Below are positions 8,232 to 17,339 of a stretch of DNA of 64,000 nt, piece by piece. This DNA comes from CAZEDU01 sp964511185 (lineage in GTDB: Bacteria > Myxococcota > Myxococcia > Myxococcales > Myxococcaceae), in the NCBI GenBank assembly GCA_964511185.1, contig CAZEDU010000002.1:30753-94752 (forward strand), read 5' to 3'. The notes beneath the pieces were generated by a model. It had not been told where the DNA came from, did not search any database, and saw only the letters and a program-made list of their open reading frames with translations. Position numbers and translations under genes: made by a program. Every line of letters starts with the position of its first letter. Position 1 is the stretch's first letter.

Positions 8232-10790
8232 ATGCGCCCTGCCATTTCACGAAGTCTGAGCGTCGTTTCCTTGCTCCTCGTCTCCGCCTGCGGGGAGCCG
8301 CCGACGAAGGGGCCGGACGAGCACGTCCCCGAAGCGCCGGGTCAAGCCGTCCCGGTGGCAGCCAGCCCGGTCGCGCTCACGCCGCTCGGTCCGCCGCTTT
8401 TCCTCAACGTCACTTCGCGAAACGTCGAGCTCTCTTCACCGAGCGACGACGCGCCCACCGCGAAGAGCACGCTCCGCTTCGTGCCCGGCTCGGCGCGCTT
8501 CGGGCTCGTCCACGGCGTGTCGGCCAGCCCCTTCGTTCCGGTGGAGCAGGGGACCGTCTGGGTGACCGCGGCGCACCCGCTGGGTGCCCGTGCCCGCTGG
8601 GTGGGCCACTTCGACTTGTCGGGTGAAGGCTTCGAGGCGGACGTCCCGGTGAAGCATGAGCCTTCGGTGTCGTTGGCGCCGGGCGAGGTCGTGCGCCTGG
8701 CGATCGGGAATGACCTTCGACAGAAGCGCGCGCGTGCGGCCTTGCTGTGGCTCGAGCTGAGCGATCAGCAAGAGGCGGGCGCGATCCTGCTGTCCGGCTG
8801 CCCCGCCACCGGCAATCCCGCGCTCGCGGCGAACGCGACGTCCGCGCTCCCGTTCGACGCGAGTGGACCGACCTCCGGGCTCGTCTCGCTGCTCGCCACC
8901 GATGGGCTCTGCGTCGAGGCGACGAGCCAGGTGACGTTGGTGGCGAAGCGGCTGGGCGTCTTTCGCCGCTACGGCGGCCTGCCCTGGACCCAGGTCGAGC
9001 CGGCCATCGCGCTCGACACGGAGCGCGGCGTGGGCGGGTGGCAGGGGGCGCTCGGCGTCGAGCAGACCATCGATCTGAAGCTCGGAGACATGTTGCCAGC
9101 GGGCGCCACCACGCTGTGGGCGCGGCTGGTCTCGCCCGACGCGCCGGAGCCATCGGTCCTGCGGATCGGCGGCTGCGACGGGGCCGACCAGATGCTCACG
9201 CTCCACGCCGCGACCGCCCGCGCCGGCGTCACGGTTCCGTTGGCGCCCTCGAGCGACGGCCGGCTGTGCATCAGCGCGAGCGCGCGCGCGCACGTGCAGC
9301 TCCAGGTCGTCGGCCATTCGGCGCCGGCGCCGGACGGGCCGGTGCGCTGCGAGCAGCTGCCGCCACCCGCGGCGCCCGCGTGCGAGGCCACCGACATCGA
9401 AGGGCGGCTGCGGTGCGTGCCCGGGCTGCGCGTCTCCCGCAGCGCCAACGGCGTGCCCGGCGCTCCGTTCGGCGCGCAGGTGTTCGAGCTCTCCTTCGAG
9501 CAACCCGAAGACCACGGCGACCCGTTTTCTCGAACCTTCGAGCAGCGCGTGAAGTTGGTGCACGTCGGCTTCGACGCGCCGGTGGTGCTCCTCACGACCG
9601 GCTACTCGCTGGGCGCGTACAGCTCCGAGCTCAACGGGCTGATGGCGAGCAACCAGGTCGAGCCCGAGCACCGCTTCTTCAGCAGCTCTCGCGCCGAGCC
9701 GGCCAACTGGGACCACGCCACCATCGAGCAGGCGGCCAAGGACTCGCACCGGCTCGTCGAAGCGCTCCAGTGGATCTACCGCGGCAAGTGGGTCAACACC
9801 GGCCACAGCAAGGGCGGCATGACCGCGGTCTTTCACCGCCGCTTCTTCCCTTGCGACGTGACCGCGTCGGTCCCTTACGTGACGCCCATCTCCTACAGCA
9901 TGGAGGACCCGCGCTACGCCCAGTTCGCCGCGACGATCGGCGGCGAGAAGTACCGGTCGTGCCGCGAAGGCTTCTGGTCGATCGGCCGGGAGGTGGTCCA
10001 GCGCGAGAACGAATTCGCGCCGTCCATGTCCGGCTCGTACGCGACGGTGGGCGGCAAGGGCAACGCGCTCCGCCGCGGGGCGATGGGCTTCGACTGGGGC
10101 TTCTGGCAGTTCTACGACCCTTCCCATCCGGACGATGGGTGCCCCGCATACGAAGCGGTGATGAACAATCCTTCGTCGCGCGAGCAGCTCGTGCGGCGCA
10201 CGGCCGCGGGCGCGCTGGCGTACTCCGACGAGTACCTGGGTTACTACCACGGGCTGAAGCACGACATGGTCGTCTACATGTTCCAGGCCGCCTTCCAGCT
10301 CGGCACGCAGGGGTTCTACGTCGAGCACCTGAAGGACTTAGGGCCGCTGCCGACCGAGCACATGGAGCCCTACTACCTGTTGCCTGAGCTCCGGCGCGCG
10401 TTCGACGCCGAGGCCATGCCCGACGTGCAGCGCTGGCTCGCCAACCACGGCGAGCGCTTCCTCTTCCTCTACGGCGCGTACGACCCGTGGACCGGCGGCG
10501 CCTTCGACCTGGGCGGTGGCGGCCGTGACCTGGGCGATATCGCCTTCGAGCTGGGCGACGCGAAGGACTCGGTGAAGCTCATGGTGGAGGAGGGCAACCA
10601 CGGCGCGGCGCTGAGCGACCTGTCGGCTCCGTCCAGGGCCCAGGCGCTCGATTTGTTGCATCGGTGGCTCGGCGTGCCCATCCCCGTCTCGCTGACACCC
10701 GTCCCCCGCGGCGAGCTCACGCTCTACCGCGACGTGATGCGGCGCCTCGCCGAGAGCGATCCCAAGGTCGGAAGCTGGGCGAGGCCGTAA
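8232..10790 (+). CDS. lipoprotein with C-terminal PS-10/S37-type serine peptidase domain
   Basis: 852 aa. A signal peptide with lipobox LVSAC is followed by about 380 residues with repeated beta-rich segments and paired Cys, then an alpha/beta-hydrolase-type peptidase resembling Streptomyces PS-10 (MEROPS S37) tripeptidyl aminopeptidases. The nucleophile lies in GHSKGGM (about S526), the acid in YGAYDPWTGG (about D751) and the His in GNHGAA (about H790). Family members are usually about 450-500 aa, so the N-terminal half is an addition, perhaps for carbohydrate or surface binding. GGGAGG lies 7 bases before the start. Likely an outer-membrane or secreted exopeptidase. Confidence 0.85.
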   Translation: MRPAISRSLSVVSLLLVSACGEPPTKGPDEHVPEAPGQAVPVAASPVALTPLGPPLFLNVTSRNVELSSPSDDAPTAKSTLRFVPGSARFGLVHGVSASPFVPVEQGTVWVTAAHPLGARARWVGHFDLSGEGFEADVPVKHEPSVSLAPGEVVRLAIGNDLRQKRARAALLWLELSDQQEAGAILLSGCPATGNPALAANATSALPFDASGPTSGLVSLLATDGLCVEATSQVTLVAKRLGVFRRYGGLPWTQVEPAIALDTERGVGGWQGALGVEQTIDLKLGDMLPAGATTLWARLVSPDAPEPSVLRIGGCDGADQMLTLHAATARAGVTVPLAPSSDGRLCISASARAHVQLQVVGHSAPAPDGPVRCEQLPPPAAPACEATDIEGRLRCVPGLRVSRSANGVPGAPFGAQVFELSFEQPEDHGDPFSRTFEQRVKLVHVGFDAPVVLLTTGYSLGAYSSELNGLMASNQVEPEHRFFSSSRAEPANWDHATIEQAAKDSHRLVEALQWIYRGKWVNTGHSKGGMTAVFHRRFFPCDVTASVPYVTPISYSMEDPRYAQFAATIGGEKYRSCREGFWSIGREVVQRENEFAPSMSGSYATVGGKGNALRRGAMGFDWGFWQFYDPSHPDDGCPAYEAVMNNPSSREQLVRRTAAGALAYSDEYLGYYHGLKHDMVVYMFQAAFQLGTQGFYVEHLKDLGPLPTEHMEPYYLLPELRRAFDAEAMPDVQRWLANHGERFLFLYGAYDPWTGGAFDLGGGGRDLGDIAFELGDAKDSVKLMVEEGNHGAALSDLSAPSRAQALDLLHRWLGVPIPVSLTPVPRGELTLYRDVMRRLAESDPKVGSWARP

Positions 10791-10871
10791 GCCTCCGCTG
10801 ACGGCCAAGCGTCCGTTCGAGTGCTGCCGCCGGCGCGCGTCGTGCGGAACGTCTCTTCAAGGAGAACTCCG

Positions 10872-11285
10872 ATGGACGCGCTGCTCCGCTCTGACCTCTC
10901 CGCGCTGCCACCCCGGCTCGCGCTCGGCGCTACGATGCTCTACCACGGCCAAGCCAAGCTCCGAGGCGATGGACCCGCGCAGACCGCGCAGTTCTTCGAG
11001 TCGCTCGGCATCCGGCCGGCCCGCCCGCTCGCGCTGGCCACCGGGTGGACCGAAGTTCTCTCGGGTGTGCTCACCGCGTTCGGCATTGGGAGCCGCCTGG
11101 CCGCGCTGGGCATCCTCGTCACCCAGTCGGTCGCCATCGCGAAGGTCCACAAGCCCCACGGCTTCGACAACTCGAAGGGCGGCTACGAGTGGAACCTCGC
11201 CTTGATCGCCATCGCCCTCTCGATGCTGGTGCGCGGGCCGGGGAGCGTCTCCACGCAACGGGCGCTGCGCCGGCTGCGCGCCTGA
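10872..11285 (+). CDS. DoxX family membrane protein
   Basis: 137 aa with four predicted membrane helices. It matches the DoxX/SURF4-like family (LALGATMLYHGQAKL, FFESLGI, TGWTEVLSGVLTAFGIGSRLAALGI, HGF...GGYEWNLALIAIALSMLV). Members are small inner-membrane proteins, some associated with quinone or redox stress functions; the exact role is unknown. The start at 10872 has an AAGGAG at 10859-10864 with a 7-base spacer; an upstream in-frame codon at 10821 lacks this. Confidence 0.88.
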   Translation: MDALLRSDLSALPPRLALGATMLYHGQAKLRGDGPAQTAQFFESLGIRPARPLALATGWTEVLSGVLTAFGIGSRLAALGILVTQSVAIAKVHKPHGFDNSKGGYEWNLALIAIALSMLVRGPGSVSTQRALRRLRA

Positions 11286-11291
11286 CGCGCG

Positions 11292-11486
11292 TCAGTTCGG
11301 GTCGGTCCAGCGCGAGAGGACCTGGGCGCGGCGCAGGTACTCGCGCATCATCTTCGCGAGCTCGTCGGCGCGGACCACGTCGCTCATCGGCTGCGCTTCC
11401 TTCTTCCCGCGCTCGGCGCGATCGAGCGCCCCTCGGGTGAAGCGGTACGTCTCGTCAGACCACGGTCGAAACTCGAGCCAATCCAT
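11292..11486 (-). CDS. small hypothetical protein, 64 aa
   Basis: No family recognised. A soluble, charged, probably helical protein (DELAKMMREYLRRAQVLSRW) without signal peptide. It ends 6 bp from the convergent DoxX gene and starts about 155 bp downstream of another small minus-strand gene. The reading frame is short enough that it could be spurious, but amino-acid composition is more protein-like than that of the alternative frames. Confidence 0.45.
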   Translation of the reverse strand: MDWLEFRPWSDETYRFTRGALDRAERGKKEAQPMSDVVRADELAKMMREYLRRAQVLSRWTDPN

Positions 11487-11641
11487 GTGAAGCCACCCCC
11501 AAGAGTGAGAACAAACGGCAGCGCCCGCCGGTAGACCTCAACTTCGTGGGTCGGGTCAAATGACCGGCGCGGCGCGGCACCGCCGCTCCACTCGAGTGCT
11601 CGCCAGGCGACTTTGGGCTCGCCGGAATCGGAGCTTTCGCC

Positions 11642-11926
11642 TTAGTGGGTGGTGAGCTCCGGGGTGTCCAGCCCCTCGCGCTCGATGTCGCTGCGCTCGT
11701 CGATCTCTTCACCGATTTGACCACGCAGCACGCCCTTCGCGCGCTCCGCCAGCTGCCTGTTCTGGTCGATGACCTCGCGGAAGAACAAGATGAGCTCCTC
11801 GTTCCCCTCTGCTTCCGCGTCGCGCACATATTCCTGGCACGTGTCGGCCGCCTCGAGCGCGTGGTACAGCACGCTCACGACGTCGTAGACGATGTCCCGC
11901 GTGCCCGTGGTGGTTTCGCTCTCCAT
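11642..11926 (-). CDS. small acidic helical protein, 94 aa
   Basis: The protein is predicted all-helical (DIVYDVVSVLYHALEAADTCQEYVRDAEAEGNEELI is divided into two helices by ADT), followed by FFREVIDQNRQLAERAKGVL. It resembles small ferritin-fold-like hypothetical proteins of proteobacteria, but no metal ligands can be assigned with confidence. A strong AAGGAG lies 7 bases before the ATG at 11926. The role is unknown. Confidence 0.72.
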   Translation of the reverse strand: MESETTTGTRDIVYDVVSVLYHALEAADTCQEYVRDAEAEGNEELILFFREVIDQNRQLAERAKGVLRGQIGEEIDERSDIEREGLDTPELTTH

Positions 11927-11997
11927 GGCTCTCTCTCCTTGCGGTGCCTTCGTTCACAGCAAGGGATAAGCACCCGTCGGCCCGCGGCGCGGCGCGC

Positions 11998-13233
11998 TCA
12001 CGACGCTCGGGTGAGGACCAGAGAGGCGTTGGTGCCGCCGAACCCAAAGCTGTTCTTCAGCACGCTCGTCACGCTCGCCTGCCGGCTGGTGTGCGGCACG
12101 TAGTCGAGCGCCCGCCCCTCGTCGGGCCGGTGGTGGTTGAGCGTGGGCAAGAGCACGCCGCGACAGAGCGTCAGCGCCGCGAACGCCGTCTCCACGCTGC
12201 CCGCGGCGCCGAGCAGGTGCCCCGTCATCGACTTCACCGCGGTGATCGGCACCTGGCCCGCCCGCGCGCCGAGCACGTTCTGCAGGCACAGAGCCTCATG
12301 CGCGTCGTTGGCCCGCGTCGACGAGCCGTGGGCGTTCACGTGCTCGATGTCGCGCTCGGTCAGCCTCGCATCGCCCATCGCCTGCCGCATCGCGCGCTCG
12401 GCCCCGCTGCCGCTCGGCGCGGTGATGTGCCCGGCATCGCAGGTCGCCGCGTAGCCGCGCACGAGCGCGTAGATGCGCGCGCCGCGGCGCTCGGCCGCCT
12501 CCAGCGACTCGAGCACCAGCACGCCGGCGCCCTCGCCGAGCACGAAGCCGTCCCGGTCGGCGTCGAAGGGGCGGCTCGCCTCCTGCGGCGCGTGGTTTCG
12601 GGTGGAGAGCGCGCGCATCGCGCCGAACCCCCCGACGCACAGCGGGGTGATGCTCGCCTCGGCGCCCCCCGCCAGCACCAGGTCGCAAGCGCCCGAGGCG
12701 ATGGCCCGCGCGGCTTCGCCGATGGCGTGCGTGCCCGTCGCGCAGGCCGTCACGTGCGACAGGTTGGGCCCCTGAAGGTTGTGCGCGATGGCGAGCTGCC
12801 CGGGCAGCAGGTTCACCAGCACCGCGGGCAGCTGGTAGGGCATGAGCCCCAGCCGCCCTTTCTGGCGGAAGCGCTCCTGCGCCGCCTCGATGGTGCCAAT
12901 GCCGCCCATCCCCGAGCCGACGTAGCACCCCGCGCGCTCCGCGATCGCGTCGGGCAGCTTCGACGGCAGCCCGGCGTCCTCCAGCGCCATCCGCCCCGCG
13001 ACCAGGCCGAGCTGCTGAAAGCGGTCGAGCGTGCGCGCGAAGCGAGCGCCGAGCAGGGCATCGGCGTCGAACCCCTTCACCTCGCCGGCGATGCGCGTGT
13101 CGAACGCGGCGGCGTCGAACTGGGAGATGGGGCCGATGCCGCTCTTGCCCGCGACCGCGTTCTCCCACGACGCCTGCGCGCCGACGCCGAGCGGGGTGAG
13201 GAGCCCCAGGCCCGTGATGGCGACCGGCCGCAT
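11998..13233 (-). CDS. fabF: beta-ketoacyl-ACP synthase II (KAS II)
   Basis: 411 aa, the normal length for FabF, which condenses malonyl-ACP with acyl-ACP in fatty acid elongation. The Cys-His-His triad is complete: Cys164 (TACATG), His302 (VNAHGSST) and His339 (KSMTGHLLGAAG, with Lys334). It is 7 bp downstream of an acyl carrier protein gene on the same strand. No fabD, fabG or fabH is next to the pair, so this may be a specialised fatty-acid or secondary-metabolite module rather than the housekeeping set. Confidence 0.93.
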   Translation of the reverse strand: MRPVAITGLGLLTPLGVGAQASWENAVAGKSGIGPISQFDAAAFDTRIAGEVKGFDADALLGARFARTLDRFQQLGLVAGRMALEDAGLPSKLPDAIAERAGCYVGSGMGGIGTIEAAQERFRQKGRLGLMPYQLPAVLVNLLPGQLAIAHNLQGPNLSHVTACATGTHAIGEAARAIASGACDLVLAGGAEASITPLCVGGFGAMRALSTRNHAPQEASRPFDADRDGFVLGEGAGVLVLESLEAAERRGARIYALVRGYAATCDAGHITAPSGSGAERAMRQAMGDARLTERDIEHVNAHGSSTRANDAHEALCLQNVLGARAGQVPITAVKSMTGHLLGAAGSVETAFAALTLCRGVLLPTLNHHRPDEGRALDYVPHTSRQASVTSVLKNSFGFGGTNASLVLTRAS

Positions 13234-13240
13234 GGCCCCT

Positions 13241-13501
13241 TTAGCCCGCCAGCGCGCGGTCGGCGGGAACGTGCGCGCGCAGGTAGCTCAGCAGGTCGTT
13301 CAACGTCTTGAGCTTCCGCGCCTCTTCGTTGGGGATGTTGACCCCCAGCTCGTCTTCCAGGAGCAGGAGCAGCTCGATGACGCCGAGCGAGTCGGCCTCG
13401 AGCTCGGTGAAGGTCGCCTCGGGGCGGATCTTGGCGGGGTCGACCTTGAGCTGCTCCGACAAAATGCGGCGGACCTTCGCCTCGATGACGTCTTCACCCA
13501 T
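13241..13501 (-). CDS. acpP: acyl carrier protein
   Basis: 86 aa, acidic and four-helical. The phosphopantetheine attachment Ser (about S38) lies in EADSLGVIELLLLLEDE. The motif is DSLG rather than the usual DSLD/DSLE. A C-terminal extension (RKLKTLNDLLSYLRAHVPADRALAG) is ordinary. It sits immediately upstream of fabF and is probably cotranscribed. It could be a dedicated ACP rather than the main one. Confidence 0.9.
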   Translation of the reverse strand: MGEDVIEAKVRRILSEQLKVDPAKIRPEATFTELEADSLGVIELLLLLEDELGVNIPNEEARKLKTLNDLLSYLRAHVPADRALAG

Positions 13502-13581
13502 CGCCGGCTCCTCGTCTCAAGAAGGGGCCAAGGCTTTATGCCCCCGCTGGGCGCGCCGCAAGGCAAGCCGCGCGCTGAGCG

Positions 13582-15795
13582 TCAGCTTCGAGACGCGCCC
13601 AGGCCCGGCTCCAGCGGCAGCCGCACCGTGAAGATGGAGCCCTTGCCCAGCTCGGTCTCGACCTGAATCGAGCCGCCCATCGCCTCGGCGATCTGCCGCG
13701 CGATGTACAGCCCCAGGCCGAGCCCGCCGTAGTGCCGGGTGGGCACCGCGCGCTCGAACTTCTCGAAGATGCGGTCCTTCTGCTCGGCGGCGATGCCGAT
13801 GCCTTCGTCTCGTACGTGGAGCACCGCCTCGTGGGCGCGCCGCTCGAGGGTGATTTGAATGGGCCGGCCGTTGCCGTACTTGAGCGCGTTCTGCAAAAGG
13901 TTGGTGACGAGCTGGTCGAGGCGCAGCCGGTCCCAGCGGCCGGTCATCGGCTCGAGCCGAAGGTGCACCTCGGAGCCCACGCGGCGCGACTCCTCCGAGA
14001 AGCGCTCCACGACCTGCCCCACCAGCGCCTCCAGCTCGACGTCCTCCGGGTCGATCATCAGGCGCCCGTGCGTGATGCGCGACAGGTCGAGCATCTGACC
14101 GACCAGGTGCGCGAGGCGATCCACCTGGTGGTTGGCGATCTCCAGCTTGCCCTTGAGCCGCTCCGGCGACGCCCGCGGGAAGTCGCGCAGCAGGCCCTGC
14201 ATGTACAGCTTGAGCGAGGTGAGCGGCGTGCGCAGCTCGTGCGAGGCGACGGTGAGGAACTCGTCGCGCAGGCTCACCGCCTGCCGCGCCTCCCGGTACA
14301 GCCGGGCGTTCTCGATCGCCACCGCCGCGCGCTGCGCCAGCTCCTCGGCGCGCGCCAGATCTCCCGCGTCGTAGCGGCGCGCGTCCGACGAGAAGAAGCA
14401 CAGCACGCCCAGCGTGTGGCCGCGGACGCGCAGCGGCGTGTAGATGGCGGAGCGAAGCCCGGGCGGCGGCTGCGGACCCGACGCGTCGCCTTCGGTCAGC
14501 TGCGCCAGCTGCTCCGCGGAGAGGGGGCTCGCCAGCTCGGTTTGGCCCCGCTTGACCACGCTGGCGGGCCCTTCGCGGGCGTCGCGCTGGAGATCGAAGC
14601 GCGCGCGCAGGCGCTCCGCCAAGGGGCGCTTTTCGTCATCGGCGTGGGCGAGCGAGGCGCGGTCGAGCGTGCCTTCGTCGCTGATGAGGTAGAGCGCGGC
14701 GACGTCGGCCACCTGGTCCGCCGCGAGCCGAGTCACCTTCCCGAGCGTGGTGCCGTAGTCGAGCGACTCGGCCAGCACCGTCGTCGCCTGGCTGATGAAG
14801 CGCCGCGTCTCGTCTTGGCGGACCTCTTCGGTGACGTCGCGCCAGATGTTCACCGCGAGCTGCACCTGGCCGCCCGGATCGAACACCGGCGAGGACCGCA
14901 CCACCAGCCACCGGCGCTCGCCGCTGCCCTTGAGCTGCGTCTGCACGAGCGCCGACGGCGGCTTCTCGCCCCTCAAGGCCCGCCGGTTCGGCAGCGCCTC
15001 CCGGTCGATCGGTTGGCCGCGTTCGTCGTACACGCTGATCTTCTCGGCGAGCTCGCCGAGCGACTGCGCGAGCATCGTCTCGGCGTCGGGAAAGCCGAAG
15101 CCCTTCGCCGCCGCCTCGTTGGCGTAGCGGATGCTCCCGTCGGCCGACAGGACGGCGATCGCGTCGCTCACGCCTTGGAGGATGACGGCCAGCTGCGCCT
15201 GCGACTCCTGCTGCGCGCGCTCGAGCCGCCGCTTGTTCTCCACCTGGACCCGCGTCCGCAGCGCCTCGAGCTCACGCCGCCGGAGCCTTCGGTACGAGAC
15301 CGACGCGTAGTAGGCGAGCGCGCAGAACGCCACCGCCTGCACCGCCCACTGCGCCATCCACGCGCCATCGGCGCCGCCCAATGCGAGCAAGGTCAGCCCG
15401 CTCGCCACCGTGCTGACGCCGGCCGCCGCCGTCGCGCTGGGGTGGTCTTGCACCACCACCGCGATGAGGATCGGCATCGCCAGGATCCAGTGGAAGAGCG
15501 GGCTCTCCAGCCCGCCCGTCTGCGAGACGATGATCCCGAACGCGACGCTCGTCACCACCCCCAGGGCGATGAACGACAGCCGCTGCGCCTGAGGCGACAG
15601 CCGCGGCAACCGCCACGCGACCACGAGCACCAGGCCCGCCCAGACCACGCGGACCAGGAAGGAGGGCCAACGAAAGCCGCCGAGCGCGAGCCAGTCGGCC
15701 AGGTTGAAGAGCAGGATGACCGCGGCGCAGAAGAGCATCACCGTCTGGCGCTCGCGCCAGCTGGGCTGCGTCGCTGAGTCGGCGGACGCGCTCAA
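13582..15795 (-). CDS. membrane sensor histidine kinase with PAS and GAF domains
   Basis: 737 aa. Residues 18-165 hold about five to six membrane helices, followed by a short coiled coil (170-200), a PAS domain (about 200-320; ILQGVSDAIAVLSADGSIRYANEAA), a GAF domain (about 335-495), a HisKA domain with phosphoacceptor His519 (SHELRTPLTSLK) and a HATPase_c domain ending at the C-terminus (N box NLLQNALKYG, DEGIGI, GGLGLGLYI). No receiver domain or partner response regulator is adjacent, so this is an orphan kinase. The ligand is unknown. Confidence 0.92.
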   Translation of the reverse strand: MSASADSATQPSWRERQTVMLFCAAVILLFNLADWLALGGFRWPSFLVRVVWAGLVLVVAWRLPRLSPQAQRLSFIALGVVTSVAFGIIVSQTGGLESPLFHWILAMPILIAVVVQDHPSATAAAGVSTVASGLTLLALGGADGAWMAQWAVQAVAFCALAYYASVSYRRLRRRELEALRTRVQVENKRRLERAQQESQAQLAVILQGVSDAIAVLSADGSIRYANEAAAKGFGFPDAETMLAQSLGELAEKISVYDERGQPIDREALPNRRALRGEKPPSALVQTQLKGSGERRWLVVRSSPVFDPGGQVQLAVNIWRDVTEEVRQDETRRFISQATTVLAESLDYGTTLGKVTRLAADQVADVAALYLISDEGTLDRASLAHADDEKRPLAERLRARFDLQRDAREGPASVVKRGQTELASPLSAEQLAQLTEGDASGPQPPPGLRSAIYTPLRVRGHTLGVLCFFSSDARRYDAGDLARAEELAQRAAVAIENARLYREARQAVSLRDEFLTVASHELRTPLTSLKLYMQGLLRDFPRASPERLKGKLEIANHQVDRLAHLVGQMLDLSRITHGRLMIDPEDVELEALVGQVVERFSEESRRVGSEVHLRLEPMTGRWDRLRLDQLVTNLLQNALKYGNGRPIQITLERRAHEAVLHVRDEGIGIAAEQKDRIFEKFERAVPTRHYGGLGLGLYIARQIAEAMGGSIQVETELGKGSIFTVRLPLEPGLGASRS

Positions 15796-15810
15796 CCCAG
15801 GTCCGCCGCC

Positions 15811-16398
15811 TTACTTGCCGGGACGCTTGAGGAGCACCTCGTCGACGATGCCGTACTCCTTCGCCTGCATCGCGGTGAGAAAGCGGTCTCGGTGGGTGTC
15901 GGCCTCCACCCGATCGACCGACTGGCCGGTGTGGTGCGCGATGATCTCGTTGAGGCGCCGCTTGAGGTGGATGATCTCTTTGGCGTGGATGTCGATCTCC
16001 GACGCCTGACCTTCCACCTGCCCGAGCGGCTGGTGGATCATCACGCGCGCGTTCGGCAGCGCGTACCGCTTGCCCTTCTCGCCGGCGAGCAGGAGCACCG
16101 CCGCCATCGACGCCGCCTGCCCGATGCAGATGGTCGAGACGCTGCAGCGCAGGTACTGCATGGTGTCGTAGATGGCCAGGCCCGCGGTCACCACGCCGCC
16201 GGGGGAGTTGATGTAGAGGCTGATCTCCTTCTCCGGCTCCTCCGACTCGAGGAAGAGCAGCTGGCTGACGATGATGTTGGCGACGTCGTCGTTGATCGGC
16301 GTGCCGAGCAGAATGATGCGATCCTTGAGCAGCCGGCTGTACAGGTCGTAGACGCGCTCGCCTCGATGGGTGGTCTCGATCACCAAAGGCACGTTCAT
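15811..16398 (-). CDS. clpP: ATP-dependent Clp protease proteolytic subunit
   Basis: 195 aa with the complete triad Ser97 (GQAASMAA), His122 (VMIHQPLG) and Asp171 (DTHRDRF). It forms the tetradecameric peptidase chamber that works with ClpX or ClpA. There is only a very short N-terminal propeptide, if any. No clpX, tig or lon is adjacent, so this is probably one of several clpP paralogues, which are common in myxobacteria. A GGAG-type ribosome site precedes the ATG. Confidence 0.95.
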   Translation of the reverse strand: MNVPLVIETTHRGERVYDLYSRLLKDRIILLGTPINDDVANIIVSQLLFLESEEPEKEISLYINSPGGVVTAGLAIYDTMQYLRCSVSTICIGQAASMAAVLLLAGEKGKRYALPNARVMIHQPLGQVEGQASEIDIHAKEIIHLKRRLNEIIAHHTGQSVDRVEADTHRDRFLTAMQAKEYGIVDEVLLKRPGK

Positions 16399-16487
16399 GG
16401 GGTCGCTCCTTCGAGGCGCATCAGAAGCACGCCAGCGGGTTGGCCCTCACTTAATTCACGGTGAGACGGTTTGCATTCGTCTTGCGT

Positions 16488-17228
16488 TCAACGGTCGCCC
16501 GGAAGGAACGGCGGGGCTTCGGAGCCCAGGAAGCCGTACTTCTCGAGCCACCCGAAGACGCCTTGGCGCGTCGGGCGCGCGGTCCGCGGCGCGGGCCTTC
16601 GGGGAACGTCGAGGTAGTCGAGCAGCGCCGCCTCGCTCGGCTTGCCGGGGAACATCACCTCGGCGGTGTGCGCCAGGTACCCGAAGGCGCCGGCCTTGTA
16701 GTTGAAGCGATCCAGATCGACGAACGCGCCGTTCTTTCCGAAGCCGTACTGCAGGGTCCAGGTCGGCCGGTTCTCGCGCACGCCGAACTCCGAGAGCCCG
16801 CGGTGAAACAGCTCGAAGGGCTTGTCGACGTAGTACTGCCCCCGCCGGACGCCGGCCTTGAGCTGTTGCCGCAGGTGCGCGAGCCCCCAGGGATCGTTCT
16901 TGAAGCGGAGCTGGTTCGGGCGAACCGAGTTGGGCGCGCTCGAGAGCCGAAGGCGCGAGAGGTCCAACCCCGCCTCTTCCATGCGCCACGTGATGATGTC
17001 GAAGAGCGTGCGCTGCTCGGCCGAGAGGCTCTGAAAGCGGATGACGGGGTTTTGGCCCAACATCGCTTGCTGGCCCTTGGAGAGATCGAAGAAGCGGCTG
17101 ACCTGATGGGGCCGCAGCCGGGTGGGTGGTGCGAGTCGAACGATGCTCGGGTGTCGGACGAAGGCTCGGAAGAACGTGGCAGGCATCTGTCGGTTTTTCG
17201 CCACACGTTCGTGACCGGTTGCTCCCAC
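16488..17228 (-). CDS. hypothetical protein, 246 aa
   Basis: No family recognised. It is soluble and basic (PATFFRAFVRHPSIVRLA) and rich in aromatics in the second half (YYVDKPFELFHRGL, TWTLQYGFGKNGAF). No signal peptide or helix is seen. An internal Met at residue 15 (position 17186) is an equally plausible start. It is located about 90 bp upstream of clpP on the same strand and divergent from the secreted protein at 17340. Confidence 0.6.
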   Translation of the reverse strand: MGATGHERVAKNRQMPATFFRAFVRHPSIVRLAPPTRLRPHQVSRFFDLSKGQQAMLGQNPVIRFQSLSAEQRTLFDIITWRMEEAGLDLSRLRLSSAPNSVRPNQLRFKNDPWGLAHLRQQLKAGVRRGQYYVDKPFELFHRGLSEFGVRENRPTWTLQYGFGKNGAFVDLDRFNYKAGAFGYLAHTAEVMFPGKPSEAALLDYLDVPRRPAPRTARPTRQGVFGWLEKYGFLGSEAPPFLPGDR

Positions 17229-17339
17229 CTTCGACCACGTGCGCTACACCCTCGAAAAGAAAAGGGCTTTTCACACATCGCCCGGGCGCGGCGGCCAGTG
17301 GCAACTCGATGTGGGTGGGTGTAGAGAATTCCAGTGACG

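Noticed and set aside
13732..15777. Long plus-strand open frame of 681 codons antisense to the histidine kinase
   Set aside because: Composition (Arg, His, Gln, Glu, Leu) is typical of an antisense shadow in high-GC DNA; the minus strand has clear PAS, GAF, HisKA and HATPase motifs.
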